Under the pieces are notes generated by a model. The model ran no database searches and was not told the DNA's origin. It saw only the letters and a program-made list of their open reading frames with translations. Of a DNA stretch of 64,000 nucleotides, positions 14,801 through 27,600 are shown one piece after another. Both the position numbers and the translations under genes were made by a program. The stretch comes from Phoebastria nigripes. Taxonomy: Eukaryota; Chordata; Aves; Procellariiformes; Diomedeidae. The DNA is taken from contig JAYKAV010003266.1 of the NCBI GenBank assembly GCA_035582835.1, positions 3,118,368-3,182,367 on the forward strand. Direction: 5' to 3'. Each line of letters begins with the position of its first letter. The first letter of the stretch is position 1.

Positions 14801-17800
14801 CACTTGTGCAAGGACCCTCAACCTCATTACACTAGGGCTTCAAACCAGGCAGGCTTACAGTGTATATGTGATATCTCTTGTAGTTAGAAGATGGCCATTC
14901 TGGCAGGCTGGAGAAAACAGAAGACCTGTGGCTGAAGGTGCGGAAGGATCATGCTCCTCGGCTAGCACGACTCTCGCTGGAGAGCAGATCCCTCCAGGAC
15001 GTGCTGTTACATGGTGAGCACTGTGCTTGATGTTCTCTGTATTATCTTCTGCTCCCTCCTTCTGAAGCAGTCAGTGGGTGTAAAGGAGTAGGAGGGGTGT
15101 CTTGCTTTTCACTCAACTACTTCAGTGAGCCTTCATCTGACACATACCAAGTACCTTGAATTGTGCAGCTGTTGGCCCATGAAAAGCTCTGGGCTGCCAG
15201 CCTGATAGTCTACGGGAAGAAATAAACATGTTTTAATGTCTAACTAAATGGATGTTGTGCCTTACAGGCAAACCAAAGTTGGGCCGTGAGCTGGGCCGAG
15301 GACAGTATGGTGTGGTCTATCTGTGTGACAGCTGGGGAGGGCATTTCCCATGTGCACTGAAATCTGTTGTTCCTCCAGATGAGAAGCACTGGAATGACCT
15401 TGCACTTGAGTTTCACTATATGAGGTGTGTATTGTAAGCGCTTTTCTCATTCCACATGGACCTCCTTAACATCGCTACTGCAAACAAATGCTATTTACGT
15501 TTGCATAGGCAGAACCTTGCTTGCTATAGTTCTACTCTGCAATCAGTGACTTGACCTCATGAAATGCTAAGTTGCCATTTCTAGCAAAGGCAAGACAGCT
15601 TGCCAGTGCCACTGCAAAAATGCGACAGGCACAGAATGGTAGGCAGACACGCTCCTTCCTGTATTAATCTGATTCTCTGGTGTCTACGCTGTTCAAATGC
15701 TTGCTGTTTTGCAGAGTAAATTAGAATTAATAGAGTATGATAGCAAACAGTTCTTCCTCACCTGATTTTTGGTGTTGAATCATACCTCCTTTCCCAATCA
15801 TAGAATAGTTTGGGTTGGAAGGGACCTTTAAAGGTCATCTAGTCCAACCCCCCTGCCGTGGGCAGGGACATCTTCAACCAGATCAGGTTGCTCAGAGCCC
15901 CGTCCAACCTGACCTTGAAGGTTTCCAGGGACAGGGCATCTACCACCTCTCTGGGCAACCTGTGCCAGGGTTTCACCACCCTCATTGTCAGAAATTTCTT
16001 CCTTATCTAGTCTAAATCTACCCTCTTTTAGTTTAAAGCCACTCCCCCCTGTCCTGTCGCAACAGGCCCTGCTAAAAAGTTTGTCCCCATCTTTCTTAAG
16101 CCCCCTTTAAGTACTGATAGGCTGCAATAAGGTCTCCCCGGAGCCTTCTCTTCTCCAGGCTGAACAACCCCAACTCTCTCAGCCTTTCTTCACAGGAGAG
16201 GTGTTCCATCCCCCTGATCATTTTCGTGGCCCTCCTCTGGACCCACTCCAACAGGTCTGTGTCTGTCTTATGCTGAGGGCTCCAGAGCTGGACGCAGAAC
16301 TGCAGGTGGGGTCTCACCAGAGCGGAGTAGAGGGGCAGAATCACCTCCCTTGACCTGCTGGCCACCTGATGTAGCCCAGGATATGGTTGGCCTTCTGGGC
16401 TGTGAGCGCACATTGCTCTGTCTTTGTCCTCTCTGAATTCAGACGAAAACGATGGGTCTGCACTGCAGAAAACAGCTCGCCTTCAGTAAACAGCTGCAGG
16501 CAGGTGCTGCAGTACAGACAGCTGAAATAACACAGTATTTCTTTGGTACTATAACCTTTAATAGGCTTTCTTGAGTTTAATTGGATAAGACAGCTGTATA
16601 TTGTTATGGTCCTCAGAACCGTGGGCGGCTGTGAATTTTTACTGTACAGCACACGGTATAGGTGCATCTTACTATTGTGCTAAAGCTGCAGCTGTTGAGC
16701 ATTTTTCCTTTACAAGGTGAGGCTTGGCCTGGGGTGGAGGGAAGGATATAAAAATGACCAGCTTTCTGTGCTGAACTTTCTCTAGGTCTCTGCAGACACA
16801 TGAGCGGCTGGTACATCTCCATGGTTCTGTGATAGATTATGGCTATGGAGGAGGCTCCAGCATTGCCGTCTTACTGATAATGGAACGGTTGCACAGAGAC
16901 CTCTATACCGGACTAAAGGTAACAACAATCTGTGTGTATGTATATAAATTTTTTATATATATACATTAAAAAATCTGTACCTAAGTATCTAATAATATGT
17001 AAAACAAAGCTAGAATTGCTTAGTTTTCAGTGTTTTTGGCAAATAAGAGTTAGCAAAAATAACTTCCACTTGTAGGAATTAAATCTGTGTTTGTTTATTC
17101 TTCAGGCTGGGCTAGAATTAGAAACACGATTACAGATTGCCTTGGATGTAGTTGAAGGAATCCGTTATCTTCACAGTCAGGGACTTGTGCACCGGGATAT
17201 CAAACTTAAAAATGTCTTGGTAAGGAAAACTTTTGTATCTGGCTAATCCTGAAGTCTTACGAGGCCCTTCTAGTGGGAGGGAGAAGCATAATATAAGTGA
17301 AGTAATAGCTTTCTTCTTACAGGATCTTTTAACTTGTGGTATTGTTAGCCACAACGAGCCTTGCAGTGAGGTTTCCCTAACTCATTTTCAGGCAGAAAGC
17401 CTAGAGGAAAGGGAGCTGTGGAGTGACTTCTCTTGAAGGTAGAGAGCTTGAGCTACAAGTAGGACTTCCAGTTCTATTAAACCCCAACCACACCCTCTAT
17501 GTAGAAGACAAGTGAAGGCATGTCTTGTTACTGAGCTTAACTAGGTAAATGTCCAAGAGCAGCCAAGTAATCGGAGAAGCTTACTTAAGAACAAATGCCC
17601 AACCCTTCAAACATAAACAGAGTTTAAAACCTTAGCATTAAAATGCAATACTAAAACTGAGAAGTATGGTTATCAGCTGCCTGTGTATGAATTCTTCTAC
17701 AGCTTGACAAAAAGAACCGAGCCAAAATCACTGACTTGGGGTTCTGCAAACCAGAAGCCATGATGTCTGGCAGTATTGTAGGCACACCCATTCATATGGC

Positions 17801-20306
17801 TCCTGAACTCTTTACAGGTATGCTTGTTGATTGAATCCACTACTGTCTCACTCTGGCTTGAATTTTGAAGGCCATTACTTTGAATTAATATCTCAACTTG
17901 CTTATGAGGGAAAAATAATTAAAATAAATCAGAAGACTGCCTGCTTAGAATGCATAGTATGTATTTTTTCTGTATTTTAAGTCTCAGTCTTAAATCTTTG
18001 GTTACTTGAAAGAGAACTGTGGGATTCATAAGCTTTGCTGAAGTAATTAATATTCTTGCAATTGGAAAGTTAAATTACTGGTTATTAGGAAGCTGGAAAT
18101 ATTTGGCTTTCATAGGCAAATACTTCAGAAAAGGTCTCCTGTTTTTTGTATAGATACCAAGTAAGGAATTTCCATGCTGTTACTAACATGTGGAGTGTGT
18201 TCAAATTCACTATGCGTTGTGCTTCTGGCAGGCTCGCGCTCTAAACTTTTTTTCCTGTGCAAGCATCTTACAGTAGCACTTAAAGATCCATACCACACTT
18301 ATGAGATCCTTTTGGTCTATCTGAGATGCTGTCCCTGCTTTGACAAGATTGCAATCAAATTGAAGCAATGCTATTTGTGTTTGATTTAGAAAATATTATT
18401 CAGGTGGTTCTCACTACTAACAGTGAAATACTCATGACTAGCAGGCTAGACCTTGACCTTACAGAGGTGAGCATTGGCTTAGCCCTTACGCACTTACTGT
18501 GCTCAATCTTTTCTTATTCAGTGGGTGAACTTACTATAAATGAGTAATTGCCANACTTCTGGATTGAGAGGCTGATGTTAGCTCCGTCAGACTCCTGGGC
18601 TAGCAGCAGGGCCAAACAGAACTGATAGTCTTACAAATGTTGGTGTTTAAGTCTGAAATACGCCTGAGCACCTGTACCTGCAGTGGTCCATGGACCTCAG
18701 CTTGGGAACTGCTGGTACGGGTTAAGTGTATAAATCCTCTGAGAATGGAAGGTTAACTCTTATCCCTCCACCTTTGGCAATGGCTCCTGATGTGTTACTA
18801 GGCTTCATACAAGTCTTGCCTTCTGGCAATGAAGTTGTGGTTTTAATTTGAGGAAGTGGAACACTGAAATTAGTTCTCAGACTGCTCAGTTTCCAGTGAT
18901 GAAGATGATGTTTGCCCTGCTGATCAAATGTATTTTTGTCACAGGAAAGTATGATAACTCAGTGGATGTTTACGCATTTGGCATTCTGTTTTGGTACATT
19001 TGTTCGGGACATGTGAAGTTACCAGAGGCTTTTGAGAGATGTGCAAGCAAAGATCACCTTTGGAACAATGTTAGAAGAGGTATAAATGGCTTATTTTGAA
19101 CTCTATTGGTTGATACCTTATGCTTGAGTAAAATTTGAGAGGAGATTAGGAAATCCATTTTTATCTGCTTGGAACTGAAAGGTAAAAATACAAGTTGTAT
19201 TGCTTCATTGACAGTCTAAAGAGTAACACTTACGTAGTTAAACTTGGACATATTCTACTGAAAGTCTAACTAAAGTTAGCAGGGAATAAAAAAAAAAGGC
19301 TTTCAGTTAACACCTCCTTGCCATAGTGTCATAGGAGCTGTGCTAGCACACCGCTTAAACTATGTGAAGTAGTACAACTCTTATGATGTAAACCAGATCC
19401 CAGAAACAGACAGGCATGATCCCCTAAAGAATGTTTAATCCCTTGCAATTTCTGGAGGCCGTGGAGATCTGTACATTCAAGTGCTTAATATGCAGCATGC
19501 TGAGGAAGCTGGATGCTGAGTAAAACACACTGATCGTTTTTCCCCAAAATATAAACTTACTCTTATGCCTGTGTAGGTTTAGCGTAGTACTATATTTAGT
19601 GGTAGCTTAATGCTTCGTGCTGCATCATGGTATTGGAATGCTTTGCTACTTTGTGTCCTTAGTTCCTGTCCATATAATCTCTCCTCTTCTCATGTGAAAA
19701 AGATTAACTCAGATGAGTGAGTCTTGTATTTGGTCAGAAGGCTGTACTCACTGCTTGTTCTCATGTTGAACTTGCTCCCAATGGCACCATTATGTGTGGA
19801 TGGGGGGGGGGGACTTACTTTCGTATAGAGGAGGGTACTCATTTTGTTCCCAAATGGTTGCGAAGAGGAGGCTCCAGTGAAACTAAATGTGTTGGCCATC
19901 CTCTGGAAGTGTGCGTGATCTCCTGAGCGACTTCAGCAATGCTCCCAAAGATGTCTCAGCAGCGTTGCTGAGATGTAAGCCTTAGCTAATCAATAGCATT
20001 AGACCCCAGACAGTCCACTTTGGTCACTTCAGCCTGCACCAAAGTAATGAGCATCAGACAAAGCTTCTCTCAGATTTGAGGTGTACTGATGGTAACCAGG
20101 TCCCTCTCTGTTTTCCAGGAGTTCGCCCGGAGCGTCTTCCGGTGTTTGATGAGGAATGCTGGCAGCTGATGGAAGCCTGCTGGGATGGAGACTCCTCCCA
20201 GCGCCCTCTCTTGGGGATTGTTCAACCTATGCTGCAGGGGATCATGGACAGGCTTTGCAAGTCAAGCTCTGAGCACCCAAATAAAGGGTTGGAGGACTCT
20301 ACTTGA
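2801..20306 (+). CDS. DSTYK: DSTYK, dual serine/threonine and tyrosine protein kinase, exons 2-13 (5' partial)
   Basis: Twelve exons with consistent GT-AG boundaries and phases: 2801-3186, 9361-10024, 12507-12781, 13163-13246, 14418-14594, 14884-15013, 15268-15424, 16786-16918, 17106-17219, 17703-17817, 18945-19079, 20119-20306 (TGA). They encode 851 residues. The family is about 929 long in human, so roughly 90 N-terminal residues (exon 1) lie before the window. The N-terminal half matches DSTYK ([16 protein letters not shown] start of a nucleotide-binding-like region, then helical segments such as [16 protein letters not shown]). The C-terminal half is a protein kinase domain. Known for the family: a cytoplasmic RIP-type kinase linked to FGF/ERK signalling, cell death and kidney development. 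Odd point: a 14-residue internal repeat in exon 4. One N at 9555 leaves one residue open. Confidence 0.97.
3187..9360 (+). other. DSTYK intron 2
   Basis: A 6.2-kb intron with donor gtaact after AAG and acceptor cttgctag before GAAGTG. It holds short A-runs (7176-7187, 8089-8101) and open frames below 100 residues without protein-like features. I see no RNA gene or named repeat in it. Confidence 0.75.
10025..12506 (+). other. DSTYK intron 3
   Basis: Intron between the large exon ending in GAATTCAAAG and the exon that starts ATATCATC. The split Asp codon (G|AT) confirms the junction. I see nothing else of note. Confidence 0.75.
13247..14417 (+). other. DSTYK intron 5
   Basis: Intron in phase 0 between ATCAAACAG and ATAATCCAG. 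It contains a low-complexity GTTT/T-rich patch near 13560-13600. No coding content is visible. Confidence 0.7.
15796..16413 (-). mobile_element. CR1 LINE, 5'-truncated 3' end, inserted in DSTYK intron 8
   Basis: The plus strand from 15796 reads tcatagaatagtttgggttg and then the aaggtcatctagtccaaccc motif, which is the reverse complement of the CR1 3' UTR. Upstream on the minus strand, 16413 to 16096 is an open frame matching the end of CR1 ORF2, with segments such as [19 protein letters not shown] and [20 protein letters not shown]. The element stops abruptly near 16413, the usual 5' truncation. CR1 is the dominant bird LINE. The open frame is fairly intact, so the copy may not be very old (inference). 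Confidence 0.93.
17818..20118 (+). other. DSTYK introns 11 and 12 (interrupted by the exon at 18945-19079)
   Basis: Two introns of about 1.1 and 1.0 kb flank a 135-bp kinase exon. Apart from that exon I see only a G-run at 19802-19812 and short A-runs. No RNA gene or named transposon is recognised. Confidence 0.65.
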
Positions 20307-22300
20307 AAAGGAAGCATGGAAGAATTTTTAATTGTGGGAGAATTCTGAACCCCTAACTCTGCAGATGGCTTCTTCAGATGCTCTGATGTGGCTCTTTGTG
20401 GCTAACATGAGTGGGACAGGTAATAGCAACCAGAAGATTGCTCATAGAGGTGAGACCTCGGGGATGTTCCATCTTGAATAGCGGCCAGAGAAATCTCCCC
20501 GGTACACTCCATTGATGCTAGTTACTCCACTGCAGCTTTTATTATGGAGTTGTGCACATAAGATAAAAAATCCACGCCCTTGAACTGAAATGGATTTTTG
20601 CCAATCCCACACAAACACCAATCAAAGAAAAGCATCTTGTGTGTTCCAGGTAGCGTCTGCGTTGCTAGGAGTTGATTACGACAGTCTTTACTCAGTAAAG
20701 TAAAAACTCTTCCCATTAACTGATGGTCCTAGGTGGCCTTTGGTCCACACATAACTATCCCAATCACTTATCGATTGGCACCAATTACATTGCGGTCGGA
20801 GAGGAAAGAGAAAGAGTCTCTAGGCTAGAAAGTGTTTAGAAGCTAAGAGCATCTATCTGTATTAGCTTCTTGCAACACTCAAAATGTTTACATTGACAGG
20901 AGCAAAGCTTCCGTGTTTTACCTAAGGGGGTTTATCTACTGTTCCACTGCAGTGCAAATACCCCAAGTTATAAGCTATTTATCTCTTATGTACCCTTCAC
21001 CTCTTATGTAAACAAGCTCTTTTCTGGTAATTTTGCTTCATAATAGTTATTTGAATATCTGAAGAAACCTGACCTTTCTTTTACAGTCTTCTGGTAAAAT
21101 GGAAGACTGCTCAGAGATTACATATTGTAATACCAAAACAAAGTCATTACAACTAATGACGGTCCATGGGGAAAATGCCAATTCATTTTAATTAATTTTG
21201 GTTTCTGAATTAGTTGTAAAGGCAATGACAGTTTTAAATTGTGCTAACTATGACAGACATATTTTTAAAAATAAGGTTTCTTCAGCTTTTTTAAAGTCAC
21301 ATGCTTGGTGAGAGCATACTCGAGGGAAAAGAGGTCATTCATTCTTCGTCAGTAGCTGTGTATTGTGGCTGTGTCCGTTCATCTGATCGTTTCACTCTGG
21401 GATCTCTAATTTGGCTGTATTGAAAAGAATAAAAAATGGGGGGGAGGGGAATCCTTTGCAAGAAAGGTATGGGCTGGGGTGGTCCTGCTGCCCTTCCCAA
21501 GAGGGCTGCTTTTGAAAAGAATATCCTTGCCCTTTGCCTTCTGCATTTCTGGGGCGAGATTGGTTGATCTTCATGTAACATACCTTTGGGGTGGAGGCTG
21601 AAATAGAAAATGCACCTTGTTTACTACATGAGGAAATACTGAGTTGGCAAGTTCTCCCTGGGGTTACTGTTCCTCCCAGCTGCAGGGGATGAGCACGCAG
21701 TGGCTTTGTTTCCCAGGAAAGCTAGCATGCTGCATCCAAAGTAGTGTAGGCATGGGGAATTACTGCACCTTGGTGCTGGAATTTATTGGCTAGTATACAG
21801 CAAAATTACAACCGATAGTCTGCCTGTTAAACAGCTTGAACAAAGGAAAGGGATACATAACCCTGCAGTATTAGTTTAGTTTAAATCTTCCTTTCTTTGT
21901 GCAATAAACAGAATTAATGCTTTTTTATATAAAAAAGACTTTTTTTACTTACCTGCACATGCGGGCATTTTTCTGGTCTGTGATGGCATTAACAGTATGG
22001 TTCTATACAAACACAGCCTCGCCAGCTGCTCCAGCTGAAAGTGCAGCAACCAAGAACCACATGCGCAGAAGAACGGACACTTTTCCAAAGTAGAATCGTG
22101 AGGCGTTTCACNGCCTTGGTGCACACTCATGCCACCAATGACACTAACAGTATTAACTCTGTTCTACTGTGCGTGGTGGTTAGTAATCTTATTTAAAACT
22201 AGGAGAGTCAAGGTCAGTCTCTGGCAATTAATAGCGGTAGCTTGTGTAAATAATAAATGTATGAATAAAATTTAAATCTCTGTATATGCAATTCCAGAAA
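20307..22300 (+). other. DSTYK 3' UTR (end not determined)
   Basis: Sequence after the DSTYK stop. Candidate polyadenylation hexamers AATAAA lie at 21427-21432, 21903-21908, 22250-22255 and near 22264. The human 3' UTR is several kb long, so one of the later sites is plausible. No other gene is recognised here. Confidence 0.5.
21903..21908 (+). terminator. Candidate poly(A) signal for DSTYK
   Basis: AATAAA about 1.6 kb after the stop codon, followed by T-rich sequence. It is one of several candidates. Transcript ends cannot be placed from sequence alone. Confidence 0.35.
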
Positions 22301-23640
22301 TGTCTTGTATAGCTTTTCCTGCGTAGCCATCTCCAGANGCTTATCTGATGCCTTTTTATTGTTGTTTGTAGCTACCTTGATGTCTTGTTTTCCATTTGGT
22401 TTGTCTTTTTGCACGTGCGGCACTGTAGATCTGCAGGTTTTCCCAAACTCAGTACAGCTGCTTCTCTGCATTTTTTTTTTTCTGTTGGGTATAAAGTATG
22501 AATATATGAACTTGTTTTGGGAGATTTCACACACCTTGTTTATCTTTAAAACTAGTGTTCCCCCCCTGCCCCATTAGAGCAAGGAAAACAAGATGAATAA
22601 TTACTTTGTTAAAAGATTCCACAGAATGTAAATTGAAAGTGGTACCAAACTCGAACACCTCTGAGCCTGGTGCAGTGAGCAGGTACTCTTCTCCCACATA
22701 AGGCTACCTTTATCGCCTCAATCTACTGAAGATGTTTGTTACAGTATGTTTTAATGTTGTGTTATAAAAGGTTGCTTATAACTTGTGCATTGTACAATGT
22801 ACCACATGTAACCAGGTTGTGGACNGGCTTCTGTTGTATGTGGACAGAAACCAGCGTATGCTCTTCCAGTAATGTGATCACTGCCACTTAAAACAAGCTA
22901 AATCCCAGAGGCTGAGGCTGACTTCTGTGGATAGTGAGGAGTAAAACTCCACTCTCCCACCCCGTAGGTCTAAAGTGGAGATCAGGCCTAAAGTGATGTT
23001 GGAAAAAAGCTTTGTTTACAAAGGTGTGAGGTTTACATGCTGCTGTGGCCGAGGTGGCTCTGCTGGAAGAGTCGCTAGGTCATTGCACGGTTCAAGTACA
23101 GCCCGAGAGGTTCTAGGAACTTGCTCTGCACTTCAGACTCCCCAGCCCAGCGTTAAGCCTTTCCCTCACACTACACTTAGTGGGACGAGCTGGGAGAAAA
23201 TGCACTCGCACCGTACGGGCTGAGGAACGGTCTGGAGGGCTGCGGCAGCCTGGCAGAGTGATGCTGCTTTTGCTGTTATCTTGCTGCCAGAGCAGAAGTC
23301 TGCAGGACACTTGCTGTGTGTCTTGAAGCACCGGATACTTAGCTTAATTTGGAGGATTATTACTTACACTAAATGCCTTGTTTTGGGACTGAAAAGCAGG
23401 CGTGGAGTTTACCCGTAAGGGGGCTGGCTGGGCTCTCCCCCCATCCCACCCGTGGGAGCCTGCACCACCCTGGTGTGGTACTCGGGGGAGAGCAGCCCCC
23501 TGCTTCCCTGGCCCCACTAATTTTAGCTTAAGTTACACGAGTAACTCGTTTGTTTGTTTCTTTGTTTGTTTCTAAAGCAGAGCTGCCCTGTTCAGGAGAA
23601 AGCGGCCTTTTACCTGCTTCAAACTCCCTCGGGGCTTAAA
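22300..23640. other. Spacer between DSTYK and RBBP5
   Basis: No coding exon is seen. It holds an oligo-T run at 22471-22481, a tRNA-like box pair near 23045-23102, and GTTT repeats at about 23548-23572 just before the CpG-rich promoter region. Confidence 0.6.
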
Positions 23641-24660
23641 ATAAAATAGCACTAAATGTTCTTACAGCGGCTTCGCGTGCTGGGCCGGGGGGAGCCCTGC
23701 TGTCTTACGGCGTTATAGGAAAAAAGTAACGAGCTTACCCAGCGCGTACGAGAAAGTGCAATAACCGGAACGACCGAGCTCAGCCATTGTATTTTATTAT
23801 TGTTATTGTTGTTGTTGCTATGTTTTGTATCCGACCCGCGCGGTACTACCCCCCCCCCTCCCGCACTCCGCCTGTTGTAAGAGACGCGGCCGCGACCCCG
23901 GCCCTCGCAATAAAGCCGCTCTGAACGCCGCTCCCGCCCTCTCGCTGCTTCTTCCGCCGCGCCCCGGAACCTCGGGCGTGCGGTCGCGGAGCCCGCCCGG
24001 AACCCTCCGCGCGCAGGCGCCGGGCTGCCCGTCGCGCTGCCTGAGCACCCTCGCGTTCCCGGGTCCCGCCGCCGTGCGGGGAGGGGGCGGCGCTGGGCCC
24101 GGCCGCCGCGGGTCGGGTCGAGCCGGGCCGGGAGGTGCCGGTGGGCCGCGGGGCTGGAGGAGGAGGCGGCGGGGGGGGGGATTCGTCAGGCGGACGCCCG
24201 GGCGGCGCGGCGCAGCGCAGCGCAGGCCCCCAGCGGGGTCCTTCGGCGACGGGGACGGAGGGAGCGGGACGGCGGCCGCGATGAATCTGGAGCTGCTCGG
24301 TGGGTCCGGGCCGCGGGGGCCGCGCCGGGGGCGGGCGGGCGGGCGGCCGGGCCGGGCCGGGGGCCGTCCGCGGGCGGGTGTCGAGCCGCCGCCCCGCCGG
24401 CGGGGAGCGGCGCAGCGCGGTCAGCCGGGGCGGGCGGCGGGCGCGCCTCACTCAAGCGCTGTCTTTGCGTTTCGTTGCAGAGTCCTTCGGCCAGAACTAC
24501 CCCGAGGTAAACGTCCTCCCCGCCCCGCGGGGCTGTCCCCGTCCCGCCGGCTGCTACGAGCGGCTCGGCGGCCGGGCGGGGCGTCCGGCGTCGGCCTGAC
24601 CGCCCGCCCCGCTGCCCTCTCCCCGCAGGAGGCCGATGGCACGCTGGACTGCATCAGCAT
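23640..24660 (+). promoter_or_regulatory. RBBP5: CpG island promoter of RBBP5
   Basis: About 1 kb of very GC-rich, CpG-dense sequence surrounds the RBBP5 start codon at 24281, in contrast to AT-rich DNA on both sides. No TATA box is obvious, as expected of a housekeeping CpG-island promoter. The long open frames on both strands here are a by-product of GC richness, not genes. The first three coding exons and two tiny introns (24300-24480 and 24507-24628) lie within or at the edge of the island. Confidence 0.8.
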
Positions 24661-27600
24661 GGCCCTGACCTGCACCTTCAACCGCTGGGGCACGCTGCTC
24701 GCCGTGGGCTGCAACGACGGGCGCATCGTCATCTGGGACTTCCTGACCAGGGGCATCGCCAAAATCATAAGCGCTCACATTCACCCCGTCTGCTCGTTAT
24801 GGTGAGAAAAGGCTTGTTTTTTTCTCAGGACATCTGAATTCAACGTTTAGTTGTAATTGAGCTCGTAGCCTATGCACTAGGTATGAAGGGCTATTCTCAT
24901 TTTTGTTAGAATGCGTCCATGCCTGTCTTTGCTGAGCGTCAGGTGCTTGATAACAACTTAAGGGTGGTTAACAACTCTTAACACCTGGGCGTGTTGGTTA
25001 CAGAAGTGCCAGCCCGTTGCGGGATACTCGGTTATGTCTTAGGATAGTTTCCTTTAAGAGAGCTTGGAAATGTGTTATGCCTATTAAGTTTTTGGGTCTT
25101 AGGTTATTTTTCAGGCTAAGAGGTTTATATCTGAGCCTGATAAGTTGGGCTGATAATTTTAAACTGTGGGTGTATGTTTTATGCATTTCAGGAGTAACTT
25201 TTACTTAACTGCCTCTCGTTTCTGTAGCTGGAGTCGAGATGGTCACAAACTGGTGAGCGCTTCGACCGATAACATTGTGTCGCAGTGGGATGTGCTCTCT
25301 GGAGACTGCGACCAGAGGTTTCGATTTCCTTCACCTATCTTGAAAGTTCAGTACCACCCTCGAGACCAGTAAGTCCTGTGAAAAAAAGGGTTGAATGCTC
25401 TCATTTTGGTAGAACTAATGGTTATTAAACTGTTTTTATTGCAGTTTGCAAAGTGATTTTTTCCAAATCTAGTAGATGCTGTCACTGTATCTTCTTTTTG
25501 TGATAGAACTCTAACTGGATTTGTTGTGGCTCTTTTTATTCTGAAAATATCAGGAAGGGAGGAGAGTAAACAAGAGAATAATTCTTAGAAATGTGTATGG
25601 AAATGTCTTGTTGAGTTTACAAGTTACTGCATAAACTTGGAGAAGCTTCCAGAAAAAGAAAGTAGACACCCGCTTAATGTCATGTTGNGATTAAAATAAC
25701 AAAGATGAAATAAGATAATAAAAATACAAAGGTATTCTGTATTTCTTGGTATAGGTTGAGATTTTTTTCTTACTTCTAAACGTGGGAACTTCTTTTCCAA
25801 AGAAGAAACTACTAACTCTTCTTTTTCTGCTTTGCAGAAATAGAGTTTTGGTTTGTCCCATGAAGTCGGCACCGGTGATGCTAACGCTGTCAGACTCCAA
25901 ACATGTTGTCCTACCTGTGGATGATGATTCTGATCTCAATGTTGTGGCCTCCTTTGACAGGCGAGGGGAATACATTTATACGGGCAATGCTAAGGGGAAG
26001 GTGAGACTTTAGCAGGCAGCACTGGATGCAATAGCTTGGATTACTTCCTGTCTTCATCAAGGTGCTTAACGTTTCTGGGTTGCGTTCTTTGTTTTAATAC
26101 GCAAATAAGGCTTCCTGAACGTCTCTTGAATAATTGACATTGCGCTGATATGATCTGCTGAATAAAGCGTCACACTTTATCTTTGAAGGTCTCTAGACTG
26201 TAGTCTTTGTCTGAGTTAGGTCTTTGTGTTGCTGTTGTCTTTGACCTTATTTGTTGGATCCTTTTCCAGTGTAAATAAACCAATGTTTATGTCGCAGAAC
26301 TGTCACAGAAACTTTAGTAGAAACTACAGTTGCAGAATCCCAACTATTCCTGTGTAGATTGCTGAGGCTTCTGTTGTCAGGGTTAGTAGCTGATGTGAAA
26401 GGTACCGAAAGGGGAATGAGTTACAATGAAGACACTGATTGCCTTCTGTCTCCTTAATCTTCAGATCTTGGTCTTAAAAACAGACACTCAGGATCTTGTT
26501 GCTTCCTTCAGAGTGACAACTGGAACCAGTAACACCACAGCTATTAAATCGATTGAATTTGCTCGGAAAGGAAGGTGAGTTACTTCCTCTATCAGGTGGT
26601 ATCTTTAAAGATGAATTGAAAGCTATAGGGTAGATTGACAGAACGTACAAGGTCTTAAACCCCCCCACAGTTCTTTCATGGGACATATTCTAATTCTTTT
26701 TATTTTCTTAGTCTTCTACTGCAATGCATGTTCTGTGCCCTCCTTCCTACAGCTGCTTTTTAATAAACACAGCTGACCGGATAATCAGGGTGTACGATGG
26801 CCGTGAAATTCTAACTTGCGGACGAGATGGGGAGCCTGAACCGATGCAGAAGCTGCAGGATTTAGTGAACAGGTAAGAGGCAGCAGAATGGCTGGTCAGC
26901 CTGACTTGAAAAGGTGAGGTTTGTGTGCTCTGCACTAATGGGAGTCTCAGGACGAAGGGTAGCTCAGTATCTTATTCAGTGTAATGGACAGATGCTTTCA
27001 TATGAAACCTATCTGTCACAACTTGGTTTGAAGTTTAAATATTGTTTGTGGATGGGAGTATGTAAGATCTCGGTCTGAAGAACAAGCCCTCTCCGCAGTC
27101 CTCCATCTTCCATGTTGTGCTGTTGTTTAACTGTTTAACTTGCAATGTTGTTTTTGCACGCAGGACACCGTGGAAGAAGTGCTGTTTCTCTGGTGATGGT
27201 GAATATATAGTGGCAGGTTCAGCACGACAGCATGCCCTGTACATTTGGGAGAAGAGTATTGGAAACCTAGTGAAAATCCTCCACGGGACCAGAGGAGAGC
27301 TGCTCTTGGATGTAGCAGTAAGAAAACTGTCTGCTATTGTGATGTTTCTTGTTATTTTGAAAACTAAGCTTTCTTAATTCCATTTACCAATTAAGTTCCT
27401 TCTCTTTTCTCTTTTAAATAAATCTAGTGGCATCCTGTCCGACCGATCATAGCTTCTATTTCAAGTGGTGTTGTGTCAATATGGGCTCAGAATCAAGTGG
27501 TAAGCATTTTAAGTCATTTCCTTAAGAGGATTCCCCAGTGGTCTCCATACTAGTAGACTGAATTCTTGCATGTTGAAATCCTTTATTAAATCCCAATTCA

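Larger units (their letters stand above)
15268..20306 (+). other. DSTYK: DSTYK kinase domain, encoded by exons 8-13
   Basis: The catalytic domain begins at the exon at 15268. Visible motifs in order: glycine-rich loop [12 protein letters not shown], the ATP-anchoring lysine in CALKSVVPP (both exon 15268-15424), catalytic loop HRDIKLKN (exon 17106-17219), DLG in place of the usual DFG within TDLGFCKPE, then APE as MAPELF (exon 17703-17817), and the F-helix region [16 protein letters not shown] (exon 18945-19079). DLG is, as I recall, normal for DSTYK, so it is not a sign of damage. All catalytic residues are present, so the domain should be active. A CR1 element sits in the intron between 15424 and 16786 without disturbing either splice site. 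Confidence 0.93.

Noticed and set aside
16341..16667. Minus-strand frame of 108 residues overlapping the CR1
   Set aside because: Most of it is flanking intron in a frame that only touches the CR1 boundary.
17703..17817. DLG instead of DFG in the DSTYK kinase domain, as a sign of inactivity
   Set aside because: I recall the same residue in human DSTYK, which is active; it is a family trait.
23825..24805. Long open frames on both strands (up to 326 residues) around the RBBP5 start
   Set aside because: They are Arg/Pro/Gly/Ala-rich translations of a CpG island; the real RBBP5 exons lie inside them in the proper phase, and the rest has no domain.
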